64,000 bases of DNA. Origin: Sva-07 sp963741755 (GTDB lineage: Bacteria; Actinomycetota; Acidimicrobiia; Acidimicrobiales; Ilumatobacteraceae). The stretch is taken from NCBI GenBank assembly GCA_963741755.1, contig CAVUJG010000019.1:1-64000 (forward strand), in the 5' to 3' direction. A program made the translations under genes and the position numbers. Shown piece after piece: positions 18,074 through 26,767 of this stretch (its first letter is position 1; every line of letters begins with the position of its first letter). The notes below the pieces were generated by a model. It made no database searches. It was given only the letters and a program-made list of their open reading frames with translations, and was not told where the DNA came from.

Positions 18074-18534
18074 CAGCCCTCGGAGGATTCGTCAGTGTCG
18101 GATGTGTCGGGCGTGTCGGGCGTGGCGGGTGTGTCGGTCGACGCCGACGCTTCACGTTCGATGCGGGCCTGGTCCGACTTCAAGATGTCGTCGATGCGGG
18201 CCGCCGATCGGATCACCATGTCGGGCCGGAAGTCGAGGATCGGCGTCTTCTTCGCACGGATCTGCTTCGCGATCGATGCCTGCAGTCGAATCCGGTGGTC
18301 GGCAAACGCTTCGAGGATCTCGGCGTCACCGTCCTCGTCGGCGAGCGAGTCGAAGAACACGATCGCTCGGTTCAGTTCCGGGTCGACGTCGATGCCGGTC
18401 ACCGTGACGAACGTGAGTCGCTCGTCGTCGATCCGCACGAGCTCGTCGGCGATGATCTCCTGCAACGTCGTGCTGACCCGCGCGCTGCGCGAGTACTTCG
18501 GGGTGTTGCTGCGACTGCTGCGCTTGCCTGCCAT
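18073..18534 (-). CDS. rbfA: Ribosome-binding factor A
   Basis: Small KH-like 30S maturation and cold-adaptation factor. 153 residues, longer than the typical 110-130 owing to a C-terminal Ser/Thr/Asp/Glu-rich tail. Core segments are RVSTTLQEIIADELVRIDDERL, VTVTGIDVDPELNRAIVFFDSL and ADHRIRLQASIAKQIRAKKTPILDFRPD. The start has an AAGGAGG Shine-Dalgarno (18541-18547). REP copy 5 begins only 18 bp upstream of the ATG, so the transcript from infB must pass through a REP doublet to reach it. Confidence 0.93.
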   Translation of the reverse strand: MAGKRSSRSNTPKYSRSARVSTTLQEIIADELVRIDDERLTFVTVTGIDVDPELNRAIVFFDSLADEDGDAEILEAFADHRIRLQASIAKQIRAKKTPILDFRPDMVIRSAARIDDILKSDQARIEREASASTDTPATPDTPDTSDTDESSEG

Positions 18535-18551
18535 CGGAACCTCCTTGGTGA

Positions 18552-18626
18552 TGATTACAACAGGGGTCAGACCCGCGATGTAATTGTCGGTCGATTACAT
18601 CGCGGGTCTGACCCCTGTTGTAATCA
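18552..18626. repeat. REP doublet (copies 5 and 6, head-to-head; REPIN-like)
   Basis: Copy 5 (18552-18585, + orientation, last base T instead of C) and copy 6 (18593-18626, inverse orientation) are separated by 7 bp. Together they form a 75-bp near-perfect inverted repeat able to make one long hairpin, the arrangement called a REPIN when REPs are mobilised as pairs. Copy 6 supplies the TGA stop of the DsbA-like gene; copy 5 ends just before the rbfA ribosome binding site. Confidence 0.92.
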
Positions 18627-19268
18627 GGTGAAGTCGGGGGCGACCCGGTTGGATCGTTTGAGTTCGGCCATGCCGGACATCGTGGCCAGTTTCTCGACGG
18701 CGTCCCACAGCTCGACCGCCTCGACACCGGTGGGCGCCTTGGAGATCACCGGACCGAAGAAGCTCGCCCCGTTGGCGGTGCCGGGATGGAACGTGAGAAT
18801 CGGCGTGCCGACGTCCTTGCCGGTACGGCTCAACGCCAGTTCGGTGTCGGCTCGGATGTACTCGTCGTGGGAGTCGTCGTCGGCAGCGTCGAGGTATGCC
18901 GCGTCGAATCCGGCGCCAGCGAGCAGGCCGGCGTACCACGCGAGCGAATCGCCGCGGGCCGCGTCGCGCTCGGCGCCGACGTGCAGCGCTTCACCGATGG
19001 CGGTGTACCAGCGCCCGACCGCCGCGGGATCGTCGTCGCCGAGACGGATCGCATCGGCAATCCGCAGCCCCTGCTGGCCGAGGTAGTGACCGGCCCGATA
19101 CTGCGGCGTGTACCACTCCTGGGTGTTGTTCTCGTTCAGCATCCACAGCGAGATGAACCGCCAGTCGACCTCGTACTCGCGTTGCTCGCTGACGTTGACC
19201 ACCCAGCGCGACGTGATCCAGGCCCACGGGCAGACGGGATCGAAGAAGAAGTCCAGGTCGGCGGCCAT
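18624..19268 (-). CDS. DsbA-family protein, mycothiol-dependent nitroreductase-like (CPWA variant)
   Basis: Thioredoxin-fold DsbA protein of about 214 residues. DLDFFFDPVCPWAWITSRWV at the N-terminus and DTELALSRTGKDVGTPILTF match the actinobacterial mycothiol-dependent reductase group (Rv2466c type). That enzyme has a CPWC active site; here the second cysteine is alanine (CPWA), so only monothiol chemistry would be possible. ATG 19266-19268 is preferred to the preceding GTG. It sits between infB (35 bp upstream) and rbfA in a usually contiguous operon, and its stop codon is part of REP copy 6. Confidence 0.82.
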   Translation of the reverse strand: MAADLDFFFDPVCPWAWITSRWVVNVSEQREYEVDWRFISLWMLNENNTQEWYTPQYRAGHYLGQQGLRIADAIRLGDDDPAAVGRWYTAIGEALHVGAERDAARGDSLAWYAGLLAGAGFDAAYLDAADDDSHDEYIRADTELALSRTGKDVGTPILTFHPGTANGASFFGPVISKAPTGVEAVELWDAVEKLATMSGMAELKRSNRVAPDFT

Positions 19269-19303
19269 CACTGCAACCTACCGGGACGAACCCGGCGGGA
19301 AGA

Positions 19304-22240
19304 TCACGTGCGAGCGATCTCGACGTCCTGGAAGGTCTCGATGAGGTCGCCCGCCTTGAGGTCCTGGAAGTCGGACAGGCCGATACCGCACTCGAAGCCC
19401 TCGCGGACCTCACGAGCATCGTCCTTGAACCGCTTGAGCGACGTGATGTCGCCCTTCCAGATGATCGTGCCGTCGCGCAGGAAGCGGACCTTGGAGCCAC
19501 GGGTGATGACACCCGAGCGCACGTAGCAACCCGCAATGGCACCGAGCTTCGGCACTCGGAAGATCTCGCGGACCTCGGCTTCGCCGGTGACCTGCTCTTC
19601 GAACTCGGGCTCGAGCATGCCGATGACGGCCTGCTCGATGTCCTCGAGGAGCTTGTAGATGATCTCGTAGGTACGGATCTCCACTTCTTCCTGCTCGGCG
19701 AGCTTGCGGGCCTTGCCGTCGGGGCGGACATTGAAGCCGATGATCGTGGCGTTGGTGGCGTTGGCCAACGTGATGTCGTTCTCGGTGATCCCACCGACGG
19801 CGCGATGCACGAAGCTGACGTCGACCTCGTCACGTTCGAGACGCCGCAGCGAGTCGGTGACCGCTTCGAGCGAACCCTGCACGTCGGCCTTGAGAATGAG
19901 GTTGACCGCCGCCTTCTCACCCGACTGGATCTGGGCGAAGATGTCCTCGAGCTTCGTGCCCGTCTTGACTCGGGCATCCTCACGGAGGTGCTTCGCCTTG
20001 AGACGCAGCTCACGTGATTCGGCAACCGTGCGGGCGATCTTGTCGTCGGGAGCGGCGCGGAACTCGTCGCCGGCCTCGGGCACGAGCGAGAGCCCGAGCA
20101 CCTGCACCGGCATCGACGGACCGGCCACCTTGACGTTTTCGCCCTTGTCGTTGATCATCGCTCGGACCTTGCCCCACGCGGCTCCCGCCACGATGGGGTC
20201 GCCGACCTTGAGCTCACCCTTGTCGACGAGCACCGTGGCAACGGGGCCACGACCCTTGTCGAGCTGGGCCTCGATCACGATGCCCTTGGCACGTCCGGTG
20301 GGGTTCGCGGTGAGCTCCTCGAGCTCGGCGACGACCTGCAGCTGCTCGATCAATTCGTCGACACCGATGCCCTGAAGGGCCGACATCTCGACGACGATCG
20401 TGTCGCCGCCCCACGACTCGGGAACGAGTTCGTACTCGGCGAGCTGCGTGAGCACACGCTGCGGATCGGCGTTGGCCTTGTCGATCTTGTTGACCGCCAC
20501 GACGATCGGCACATCGGCCGCCCGAGCGTGGTTGATCGCTTCGATCGTCTGCGGCATGATGCCGTCGTCGGCCGCGACCATCAACACCACGATGTCGGTG
20601 GCGTCGGCGCCGCGGGCACGCATCTGCGTGAACGCTGCGTGGCCGGGCGTGTCGAGGAACGTGACCGAGCCGTGCTCGTTCTGCACCTGGTAGGCACCGA
20701 TGTGCTGGGTGATACCGCCGGCCTCGCCCTCGACGACGTTGGCGCCACGGATGTGGTCGAGCAGCGTGGTCTTGCCGTGGTCGACGTGGCCCATCACGGT
20801 GATGACCGGCGGGCGCGGTTCCTGCATCTCGTCGTCGTCGGAGTCGTCGAACAACTTCTGCAGTTCGACTTCTTCCTGCTGGCCGGGCTCGACCAGGAGG
20901 ATCTCGGCGCCGACCTCGAGCGCGAACAGCTCCATCTGCTCATCGGCGAGCGTCATGGTCGCGGTGACCATCTCGCCGTTGTTGAGCAGGAAGCGCACGA
21001 CGTCGGCAGCAGTGCGGTTCAGCTTCGGAGCGAACTCCTGTGCCGACACACCGCGTTCGATGATGACGACGCCCTCGGGAACGGGAGCGTCGGACGACGT
21101 GTAGGTCGTGAACTGCGGCTGCAGATCGTCCTGGTCGCGACGACGACGCCGACGACCGGTACGACGCGGCGGACGCCGCTGCCCACTGGGGCGATTGCCA
21201 CCGGGGCGGCCGGGACCGCCACCGCCTGGGCCACCACCGGGGCCGCCACCTGGACGGCCGCCGGGGCCGCCACCAGGGCCGCCGCCAGGACGAGGCGTGA
21301 AGCCACCGGGACGCGGACGGGCGCCGCCAGGGCCACCGCCAGGACGAGCACCCGCAGGGCGCGCCGAACCAGGAGGCGGCGGAATGACCTTGCCACTGGG
21401 CGACAACGGTCGACCAGGAGGCGGCGGAATCGCCTTGCCGGTTGGCGACAACGGACGCTCGGCGGGTGCACCGTCCGGACGGTCCGTCGCGGGACGACGA
21501 GCCTCGGTCGGTGTCGCAGGCTGTTCGGGAGGACGACCGTCGGCGGCCGGACGACCGCTCGAGATCACACGCGAGGACGCGTCGGCGGCCTCAGCGGGCG
21601 CCGGCGCCGGAGTTTCCGCGACGGCGGGCGCCGGTGCGGGGTCGGCGGGTGCAGGCGCTACGGCCGCAGGCTCGGCTGGAGCGGGCTCGGGTGAGACGAC
21701 GGGCTGCGCCGGTGCCACCGGTTCGGGGGAAGCAACAGCCGGCGTCGGCGTCGCCTCGGCGACCGGCGCCTCGACAGCCGCAGGACTGGCGTCGGCCGGT
21801 GTTTCCTCGACCGTCGCTGCGGCGGCCTCGGGCTCCGGAGCGGACTCGGGCGCTGCATCGACGGCCACCTCGGCCGCAACGGCAGGCTCGGCCACCTCGT
21901 CGTCTGCAGGCGCAGCCTCGGCGGGCGCCACGTCTGCCGGCTTGGCGGCGGCCTTCTTCGCCGGCTTCGGCTCCGCGTCGGCACCATCGGCCGACTGCTT
22001 CTTGGCGGCGGCCTTCTTCGCCGGCGCCTTCTTGGCCGGCTTGGCCTCTTCGGGTTGTTCGTCACGGGTCAACCCATCGCGCTCAGCGCGACGGGTCACC
22101 ATGTCGGCATATGCCTCGGCGAGCGAGGACGACGGGCCCTTGGCGGCAACGCCGAGCACACCGCAGAGGTCGAGGACCTCGGCGTTCGTCATCCCGAGCT
22201 CTTTCGCGAGCTCGTGGATCCTGATCTTCTTCGCAGCCAC
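19304..22240 (-). CDS. infB: Translation initiation factor IF-2
   Basis: GTPase that places initiator tRNA on the 30S subunit. 978 residues. The N-terminus has the IF2_N domain (MAAKKIRIHELAKELGMTNA), then a low-complexity stretch rich in Ala, Lys, Pro and finally Gly/Arg (about residues 65-375). The G domain begins near residue 478 with VMGHVDHGKTTLLD, followed by DTPGHAAFTQMRARG and VAVNKIDKANADP. The C-terminal domains end with IETFQDVEIART. The long N-terminal region is typical of high-GC actinobacteria. It follows ylxR in the same direction. Confidence 0.97.
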   Translation of the reverse strand: MAAKKIRIHELAKELGMTNAEVLDLCGVLGVAAKGPSSSLAEAYADMVTRRAERDGLTRDEQPEEAKPAKKAPAKKAAAKKQSADGADAEPKPAKKAAAKPADVAPAEAAPADDEVAEPAVAAEVAVDAAPESAPEPEAAAATVEETPADASPAAVEAPVAEATPTPAVASPEPVAPAQPVVSPEPAPAEPAAVAPAPADPAPAPAVAETPAPAPAEAADASSRVISSGRPAADGRPPEQPATPTEARRPATDRPDGAPAERPLSPTGKAIPPPPGRPLSPSGKVIPPPPGSARPAGARPGGGPGGARPRPGGFTPRPGGGPGGGPGGRPGGGPGGGPGGGGPGRPGGNRPSGQRRPPRRTGRRRRRRDQDDLQPQFTTYTSSDAPVPEGVVIIERGVSAQEFAPKLNRTAADVVRFLLNNGEMVTATMTLADEQMELFALEVGAEILLVEPGQQEEVELQKLFDDSDDDEMQEPRPPVITVMGHVDHGKTTLLDHIRGANVVEGEAGGITQHIGAYQVQNEHGSVTFLDTPGHAAFTQMRARGADATDIVVLMVAADDGIMPQTIEAINHARAADVPIVVAVNKIDKANADPQRVLTQLAEYELVPESWGGDTIVVEMSALQGIGVDELIEQLQVVAELEELTANPTGRAKGIVIEAQLDKGRGPVATVLVDKGELKVGDPIVAGAAWGKVRAMINDKGENVKVAGPSMPVQVLGLSLVPEAGDEFRAAPDDKIARTVAESRELRLKAKHLREDARVKTGTKLEDIFAQIQSGEKAAVNLILKADVQGSLEAVTDSLRRLERDEVDVSFVHRAVGGITENDITLANATNATIIGFNVRPDGKARKLAEQEEVEIRTYEIIYKLLEDIEQAVIGMLEPEFEEQVTGEAEVREIFRVPKLGAIAGCYVRSGVITRGSKVRFLRDGTIIWKGDITSLKRFKDDAREVREGFECGIGLSDFQDLKAGDLIETFQDVEIART

Positions 22241-22289
22241 GTTGTCGATTCAACCTTTCACAGTCGTCTTTGCCTCGCGGATGCTGGAA

Positions 22290-22607
22290 TCAATGCGCAT
22301 CCGGGTGTTCGTCACCGCCGGCCCCTCGGCCGGCCAGTTCGCTGATTGCACGTTCATCGTCGGCGTCGACGTCTCGCCGCCACGCCCGGGCGAATGCCCG
22401 CCGTGACAGCGCAGCGTCGACACACGCAGCCGAGGCGATCTCGCCCTCTGCGATGCTCCGACACAGCCACGCCCCACGCCCGTCGCTCGGACCATCGACC
22501 ACGACACCGACATCCGATCTCGTGACACGCACGAGAGCAGATTGCGGACGTCGCTGCCGACAGCCGATGCAGCTGCGGACGGGTTCGGGGCGATCGGCAA
22601 CACTCAG
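22290..22607 (-). CDS. ylxR: YlxR-family (DUF448) RNA-binding protein, apparent CTG start
   Basis: Small protein conserved between nusA and infB; family members bind RNA or other nucleic acid. The frame reads SVADRPEPVRSCIGCRQRRP, then ALVRVTRSDVG, GPSDGRGAWLC and ALSRRAFARAWRRD, all YlxR features (RxCxGCRxR, GRGAYLC and RAFxRA motifs). No ATG, GTG or TTG precedes the CxGC motif in this frame; the preceding stop is TAA and the only near-start codon is CTG at 22605-22607, overlapping the nusA TGA as CTGA. Other junctions in this operon use ATGA or TGATG, so CTG initiation, or an error for ATG, is plausible. The only in-frame GTG would remove the motif. Confidence 0.75.
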   Translation of the reverse strand: MSVADRPEPVRSCIGCRQRRPQSALVRVTRSDVGVVVDGPSDGRGAWLCRSIAEGEIASAACVDAALSRRAFARAWRRDVDADDERAISELAGRGAGGDEHPDAH

Positions 22608-24017
22608 TCGTCGCCGCCGTTCTTACTCGACGACGCCTCGGCGCCATCTTCGCTGTCGCTGGCTTGGTCGGCGTCGTCGTCTGCCTCGTCGCTGGCGCTT
22701 CCCTCGGCAGCTGCGTCCACGTCCACGGACGACGCTTCGACGGTTTCAGGATCCGCTTCTGCCTCGTCGCTGGCGCTTCCCTCGGCAGGTGTGTCGACAT
22801 CTGCTGACGGCTCTGTGCCCGCGACTTCGTCGGTGTTCGGACTCGTCGGCGGCTTCGTCGACGGCCTCGACCTCGGTCGTTGCGGGTTCGCTGGCGGCGG
22901 CGGCTTGGGCTTGCCAGTCGGACTCGCTGATGACGCTGCCGTCCGCGGCGTGCCACTCCATCTCGCCGGACTCGGCGTTGGCACGCCATTCGCCGTCGGC
23001 GTACTCGACGTCGGCGTCACGGCCACCGGCCGGAATGCCCTCGGCGAGCTGCGTCTCGGAGCGGATGTCGACGCGCACGCCCGTGAGTCGTGCCGCAAGG
23101 CGCGCGTTCTGGCCCTCACGGCCGATCGCCAGGCTGAGCTGGTGGTCGGGCACGATCACGTCGGCGGCAGTGCCGTCGTCGGAGATGTTGACCGCGGTCA
23201 CCTTCGCCGGCGACAGCGCCTTGGCGACGAAGTCGGCCAGGTCCTCGCTGAACGGCACGATGTCGATCTTCTCGCCACGCATCTCGTTGACGACCATCCG
23301 GACACGACCGCCGCGGGCGCCGACGCACGCGCCGACGGGATCGACGTTGTGGTCGTTCGACCAGACGGCGATCTTGGTGCGGTGGCCAGGTTCACGAGCG
23401 CAGGCCTTGATCTCGACGATGCCATCGGCGATCTCGGGCACCTCGAGTTCGAACAGCCGCTTGATCAAGCCGGGGTGGGTACGCGAGACCACGATCTGCG
23501 GGCCCTTCGGCGTGCGACGGACCTCGACGATGTAGGCCTTCTGACGATCGCCCTGGGCGGGACGCTCGAAGGGCACCTGCTCGGCCTGCGGCAGCAACGC
23601 CTCGACCCGACCGAGGTCGAGCAGCGTGTAGCGGGCGTCGGTGCGCTGGATGATGCCGGTGACGATGTCGCCCTCGCGGTTCGCGTACTCCTCGAACTTG
23701 CGCTCGGATTCGACCTCGCGGATGCGCTGGCTCATCACCTGGCGGAACGTCTGCGCGGCGATACGGCCGAGCTCTTCCTTCTTCGGCGTGTCGTTGCGCT
23801 CGTTGACCCAGTTGCCGTCTTCGTCGACGTCGTAGGCGATGAACGAGAACTCCATCGTCTCGGGATTGACCTCGACGACCACTTCGTCGGCGGCGTCGGG
23901 ACGACGCTTGTACGCCGATGCGAGCGCATCGACGAGGACGTGCAACAGCGTGTCCTCGGAGATGCCCTTCTCCTGGGCCAGCATGCCGATGGCCTCGCTC
24001 ATGTCGAGGTTGCTCAT
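22604..24017 (-). CDS. nusA: Transcription termination/antitermination factor NusA, with apparent +1 frameshift near C-terminus
   Basis: RNA polymerase-associated elongation factor. NTD from MSNLDMSEAIGMLAQEKG, an S1 domain (REGDIVTGIIQRTDARYTLL), and KH1/KH2 (GACVGARGGRVRMVVNEM; LSLAIGREGQNARLAARL). After the KH domains an acidic tail begins. The first frame becomes Arg-rich at about 22840, while the next frame continues TDEVAGTEPSADVDTPAEG and ends NGGDD-stop at 22604. One extra base in the GG at 22839-22840 (+ strand) explains this. The start overlaps the rimP stop (ATGA). Confidence 0.9.
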
Positions 24018-24620
24018 GACGCTTGCTTCTCCTTGTTCGATGGGGCCTGGTTCGATGGGGCCGGGTTCGATGGGGCCGGGTTCGAGGTGGACTTCGTGGT
24101 GCTCTTCGCGGACTTCTTCTTCGCGCCGGACCTGTTTGCCGGGCTTCGGCTTCGGCCCCCACTCGAAGACGGTGCGCGCCTTGTCGACGTCATCGAGCGC
24201 AACGGTGCGTTCCGTGCCATCGTCGAGCAGCAGCGTGGCGCCGCGATCGTCGGCTCCGGCCAGCACACCCTGGACACGCCGAGGGTCGGCCTGCGGATCG
24301 CGAAGGCGGATCGAAATGGTCTTGCCGACCTCACGCTGGAAGTGCGCTGCGGTGCGCAACTGGCGTTCCAGGCCCGGGCTGGTGATCTCGAGGGTGTAGT
24401 GACCGGCGATCGGGTCCTCGTGATCGAGTTCGCGAGAGATCAGCCGTGTTGCCAGCGACAACGAGTCGAGCGTGATCCCACTCTCGGACCCGGGTGGCGT
24501 GTCGAGTGTGATCCGAACGGTGCCGCCGCGCCGTTCGATGTCGTACACGTCGAGTTGAAGGTCGGCAGCGATCGGTGCCACGAGAGCGTGAACACGATCG
24601 ATCTCGGTCGATGCACTCAT
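24014..24620 (-). CDS. rimP: Ribosome maturation factor RimP, with apparent +1 frameshift near C-terminus
   Basis: 30S assembly factor. Core segments are ALVAPIAADLQLDVYDIERR, GITLDSLSLATRLISRELD, YTLEITSPGLERQL and GTERTVALDDVDKARTVFEW. After KPKPGK the first frame turns into a Glu/His-rich sequence that runs without stop into nusA. The next frame gives a natural basic tail (GAKKKSAKSTTKSTSNPAPS, with NPAPS repeats) and a TGA overlapping the nusA ATG. One extra base in GG/CC near 24131-24132 accounts for the difference, so the apparent RimP-NusA fusion is very probably an artefact. Confidence 0.88.
24030..24080. repeat. Tandem 15-bp repeat inside the rimP 3' end
   Basis: Three near-identical 15-bp units (GTTCGATGGGGCCGG type, + strand) encode the NPAPS/NQAPS repeats of the RimP tail. 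Such units are prone to slippage and copy-number variation between strains. Confidence 0.75.
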
Positions 24621-24645
24621 CCGAACTGCCTCCTTTCAACAAACA

Positions 24646-24670
24646 AGGCGTGGGGCTCAGCCCCACGCCT
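24646..24670 (-). promoter_or_regulatory. Terminator-like hairpin in the leader of the rimP-nusA operon
   Basis: An 11-bp perfect stem (AGGCGTGGGGC/GCCCCACGCCT) with a 3-nt loop. On the - strand it is followed by the T-rich TTGTTTGTTG and then the AAGGAGG of rimP 26 bp before the start codon. A TATGAT hexamer at 24698-24703 on the same strand could be the -10 of the promoter. The arrangement fits transcription attenuation in the leader of the operon encoding NusA. Alternatively it could terminate stray transcription between divergent rimP and proS. Confidence 0.6.
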
Positions 24671-24836
24671 TTCGGTACCAAACCAAATGGAGCCGTAATC
24701 ATAGCAGCGCCCTCACCGAAGGCGGCAGGGTGACGATCGGGGTTCGGGCGCTGCGCCAGGCTCGTCGCCGGCGCTTCCCTCGCCGGCCCCACGCACCGCT
24801 CCGCGCTCGGGTCGGTGCGATCGGTACAGTGCCGCC

Positions 24837-26615
24837 GTGCTTCGGATGTCGACTCTGTTCCTGCGGACCCTGCGTGACGACCCGGCTGATGCCGAGGTGG
24901 CCAGCCATCGCTTGCTGGTTCGTGCCGGCTACATCCGCCGGGCAGCGCCCGGCGGCTTCTCGTGGCTGCCGCTCGGCTGGCTCGTCTACCGCAATGTCGA
25001 GCGCGTCGTTCGCGAGGAGATGGATGCGGCGGGCTTCCAGGAGGTCCACTTCCCCGCGCTGCTCCCCCGCGAGCCGTACGAGGCCACGGGCCGCTGGACC
25101 GAGTACGGCGACAATCTGTTCCGCCTCCAGGACCGCAAGGGCGCCGACTTCCTCCTCGCGCCGACCCACGAGGAGATGTTCACGCTGCTCGTGAAGGACA
25201 TCTGCGGGTCGTACAAGGACTTGCCGCTGTCGATCTATCAGATCCAGACCAAGTACCGCGACGAGGCCCGCCCTCGCGCCGGCCTGCTGCGCGGCCGCGA
25301 GTTCGTGATGAAGGACTCCTACAGCTTCGACCTCGACGACGCCGGGCTGCAGGCGTCCTACGACGCGCACCGCGCCGCGTACATCTCGTTGTTCGACCGG
25401 CTCGGATTGCCCTACGTGATCGTGTCGGCGATGTCCGGCGCAATGGGCGGCTCGGCCTCGGAGGAGTTCCTCGCGCCGATGGACGTCGGCGAGGACACGT
25501 TCATCCGCTGCACGTCGTGCAACTACGCCGCGAACGTCGAAGCGGTCGTCACCCCCGCTCCCCCGGCGATTGGGTTCGACGGCCTGCCCGCCGCGGTCGT
25601 GCACGACACGCCCGACACACCGACGATCGCCACGCTCGTCGACTTCGTCAATGATGACCCGGCGTTGCGCCACCCCGATCGCGACTGGACGGCGGCCGAC
25701 ACGTTGAAGAACGTCGTCGTCAAGCTTCGGCACCCCGACGGCACGATCGAGCCGTTGGCGATCGGCCTGCCCGGCGACCGCGAGGTCGACATGAAGCGCC
25801 TCGAAGCGCAGGTGTCGCCCTCCGAGCCCGAACCGTTCGACGAGGCCGATTTCAAGAAGCACCCGTCGCTGGTCAAGGGCTACATCGGCCCGGGCGTGCT
25901 CGGGGCCACCAATGCGTCGGGCATCCGCTACCTCGTCGATCCCCGCGTCGTCGACGGCACGGCGTGGATCACCGGCGCCGACTCTCCCGGCAACCACGTG
26001 ATCAATCTCGTCGCCGGGCGTGATTTCACACCCGACGGCACGATCGAGGCCGCCGAGATCCGCGACGGCGACGTCTGCCCCGAGTGCGCCTCGCCGGTCG
26101 AGATCGCCCGCGGCATCGAGATCGGCCACATCTTCCAGCTCGGCCGTAAGTACGCCGAGGCCCTCGGCCTCACCGTGCAGGATGAGCACGGCAAGCCGGC
26201 CGTCCCCACGATGGGCTCCTACGGCGTCGGTGTCACTCGAGCGCTGGCAGCGATCGCCGAAGCGAACCACGACGACATCGGACTGGTCTGGCCCCGCGAG
26301 ATCTCGCCGGCCGACGTCCACGTCGTGATCGCCGGCAAGGCCGACGGCCCGCAGATCCCCGCCGGCGAGCAGCTCGCCGCCGACCTCGAAGCCGCAGGAC
26401 TCCGGGTGCTCCTCGACGACCGCTACGGGCCGTCACCGGGCGTGAAGTTCAAGGACGCCGAGCTGATCGGCATCCCCACGATCGCCATCGTCGGCCGCGG
26501 TGTCGGTGACGACGAGAACCCCACCATCGAGGTCAAGGACCGCCGCTCCGGTGACCGGGCCGACATCCCCCTCGCCGACGTCGTCACCCATCTCGTCGCC
26601 ACCTGCCGCCCCTGA
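24837..26615 (+). CDS. proS: Prolyl-tRNA synthetase (bacterial type with insertion domain)
   Basis: Charges tRNA-Pro. 592 residues, the length of the bacterial type with an editing (INS) domain. Class II motif 1 region HRLLVRAGYIRRAAPGGFSW, motif 2 with YRDEARPRAGLLRGREFVMK, and motif 3 MGSYGVGVTRALAAI are visible. The INS domain lies about residues 225-400 (NVVVKLRHPDG, GYIGPGVLGA). The anticodon-binding domain starts near residue 490 (DVHVVIAGKA). GTG 24837 (MLRMSTLFLRTLRDDP) is 6 nt after TACAGT; ATG 24846 is an alternative. It diverges from rimP. Confidence 0.96.
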   Translation: MLRMSTLFLRTLRDDPADAEVASHRLLVRAGYIRRAAPGGFSWLPLGWLVYRNVERVVREEMDAAGFQEVHFPALLPREPYEATGRWTEYGDNLFRLQDRKGADFLLAPTHEEMFTLLVKDICGSYKDLPLSIYQIQTKYRDEARPRAGLLRGREFVMKDSYSFDLDDAGLQASYDAHRAAYISLFDRLGLPYVIVSAMSGAMGGSASEEFLAPMDVGEDTFIRCTSCNYAANVEAVVTPAPPAIGFDGLPAAVVHDTPDTPTIATLVDFVNDDPALRHPDRDWTAADTLKNVVVKLRHPDGTIEPLAIGLPGDREVDMKRLEAQVSPSEPEPFDEADFKKHPSLVKGYIGPGVLGATNASGIRYLVDPRVVDGTAWITGADSPGNHVINLVAGRDFTPDGTIEAAEIRDGDVCPECASPVEIARGIEIGHIFQLGRKYAEALGLTVQDEHGKPAVPTMGSYGVGVTRALAAIAEANHDDIGLVWPREISPADVHVVIAGKADGPQIPAGEQLAADLEAAGLRVLLDDRYGPSPGVKFKDAELIGIPTIAIVGRGVGDDENPTIEVKDRRSGDRADIPLADVVTHLVATCRP

Positions 26616-26750
26616 CCCGAAAAATGCGCACCAGAGTGCGCCTGCCGGCACGAGCGCTACACATTTCGGAGTTGGTCACCCCGCCCGACCCGAAATGTGC
26701 ACGAGATCGTCCGCTGGGCGGGCCCTCGGGCACAAATTTCGGGGTCGGGA
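26614..26750. repeat. Cluster of inverted CCGAAA-TGTGC motifs between convergent genes
   Basis: Four related motifs alternate in orientation: GACCCGAAAAATGCGC (26614-26629), reverse of CTCCGAAATGTG (26661-26672 region), GACCCGAAATGTGCACGAG (26687-26705), and reverse of GACCCCGAAATTTGTGC (26730-26747). They form two long imperfect stem-loops directly after the proS stop and before the convergent MaoC-type gene. This could be a bidirectional terminator or a palindromic repeat family; no gene is visible here. Confidence 0.55.
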
Positions 26751-26767
26751 CGTGGCTCGTTCGGGGC

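Noticed and set aside
21108..22406. A 432-codon Gly/Ala/Pro-rich frame antisense to infB
   Set aside because: It is the reverse complement of the low-complexity Ala/Pro/Gly linker of IF-2 and has no independent evidence.
22746..24620. A single open frame joining RimP and NusA, apparently a RimP-NusA fusion protein
   Set aside because: The RimP end in this frame is replaced by a Glu/His-rich sequence, whereas the adjacent frame gives a natural Lys/Ser/Thr tail and a stop overlapping the nusA ATG. One extra base at about 24131 explains it.
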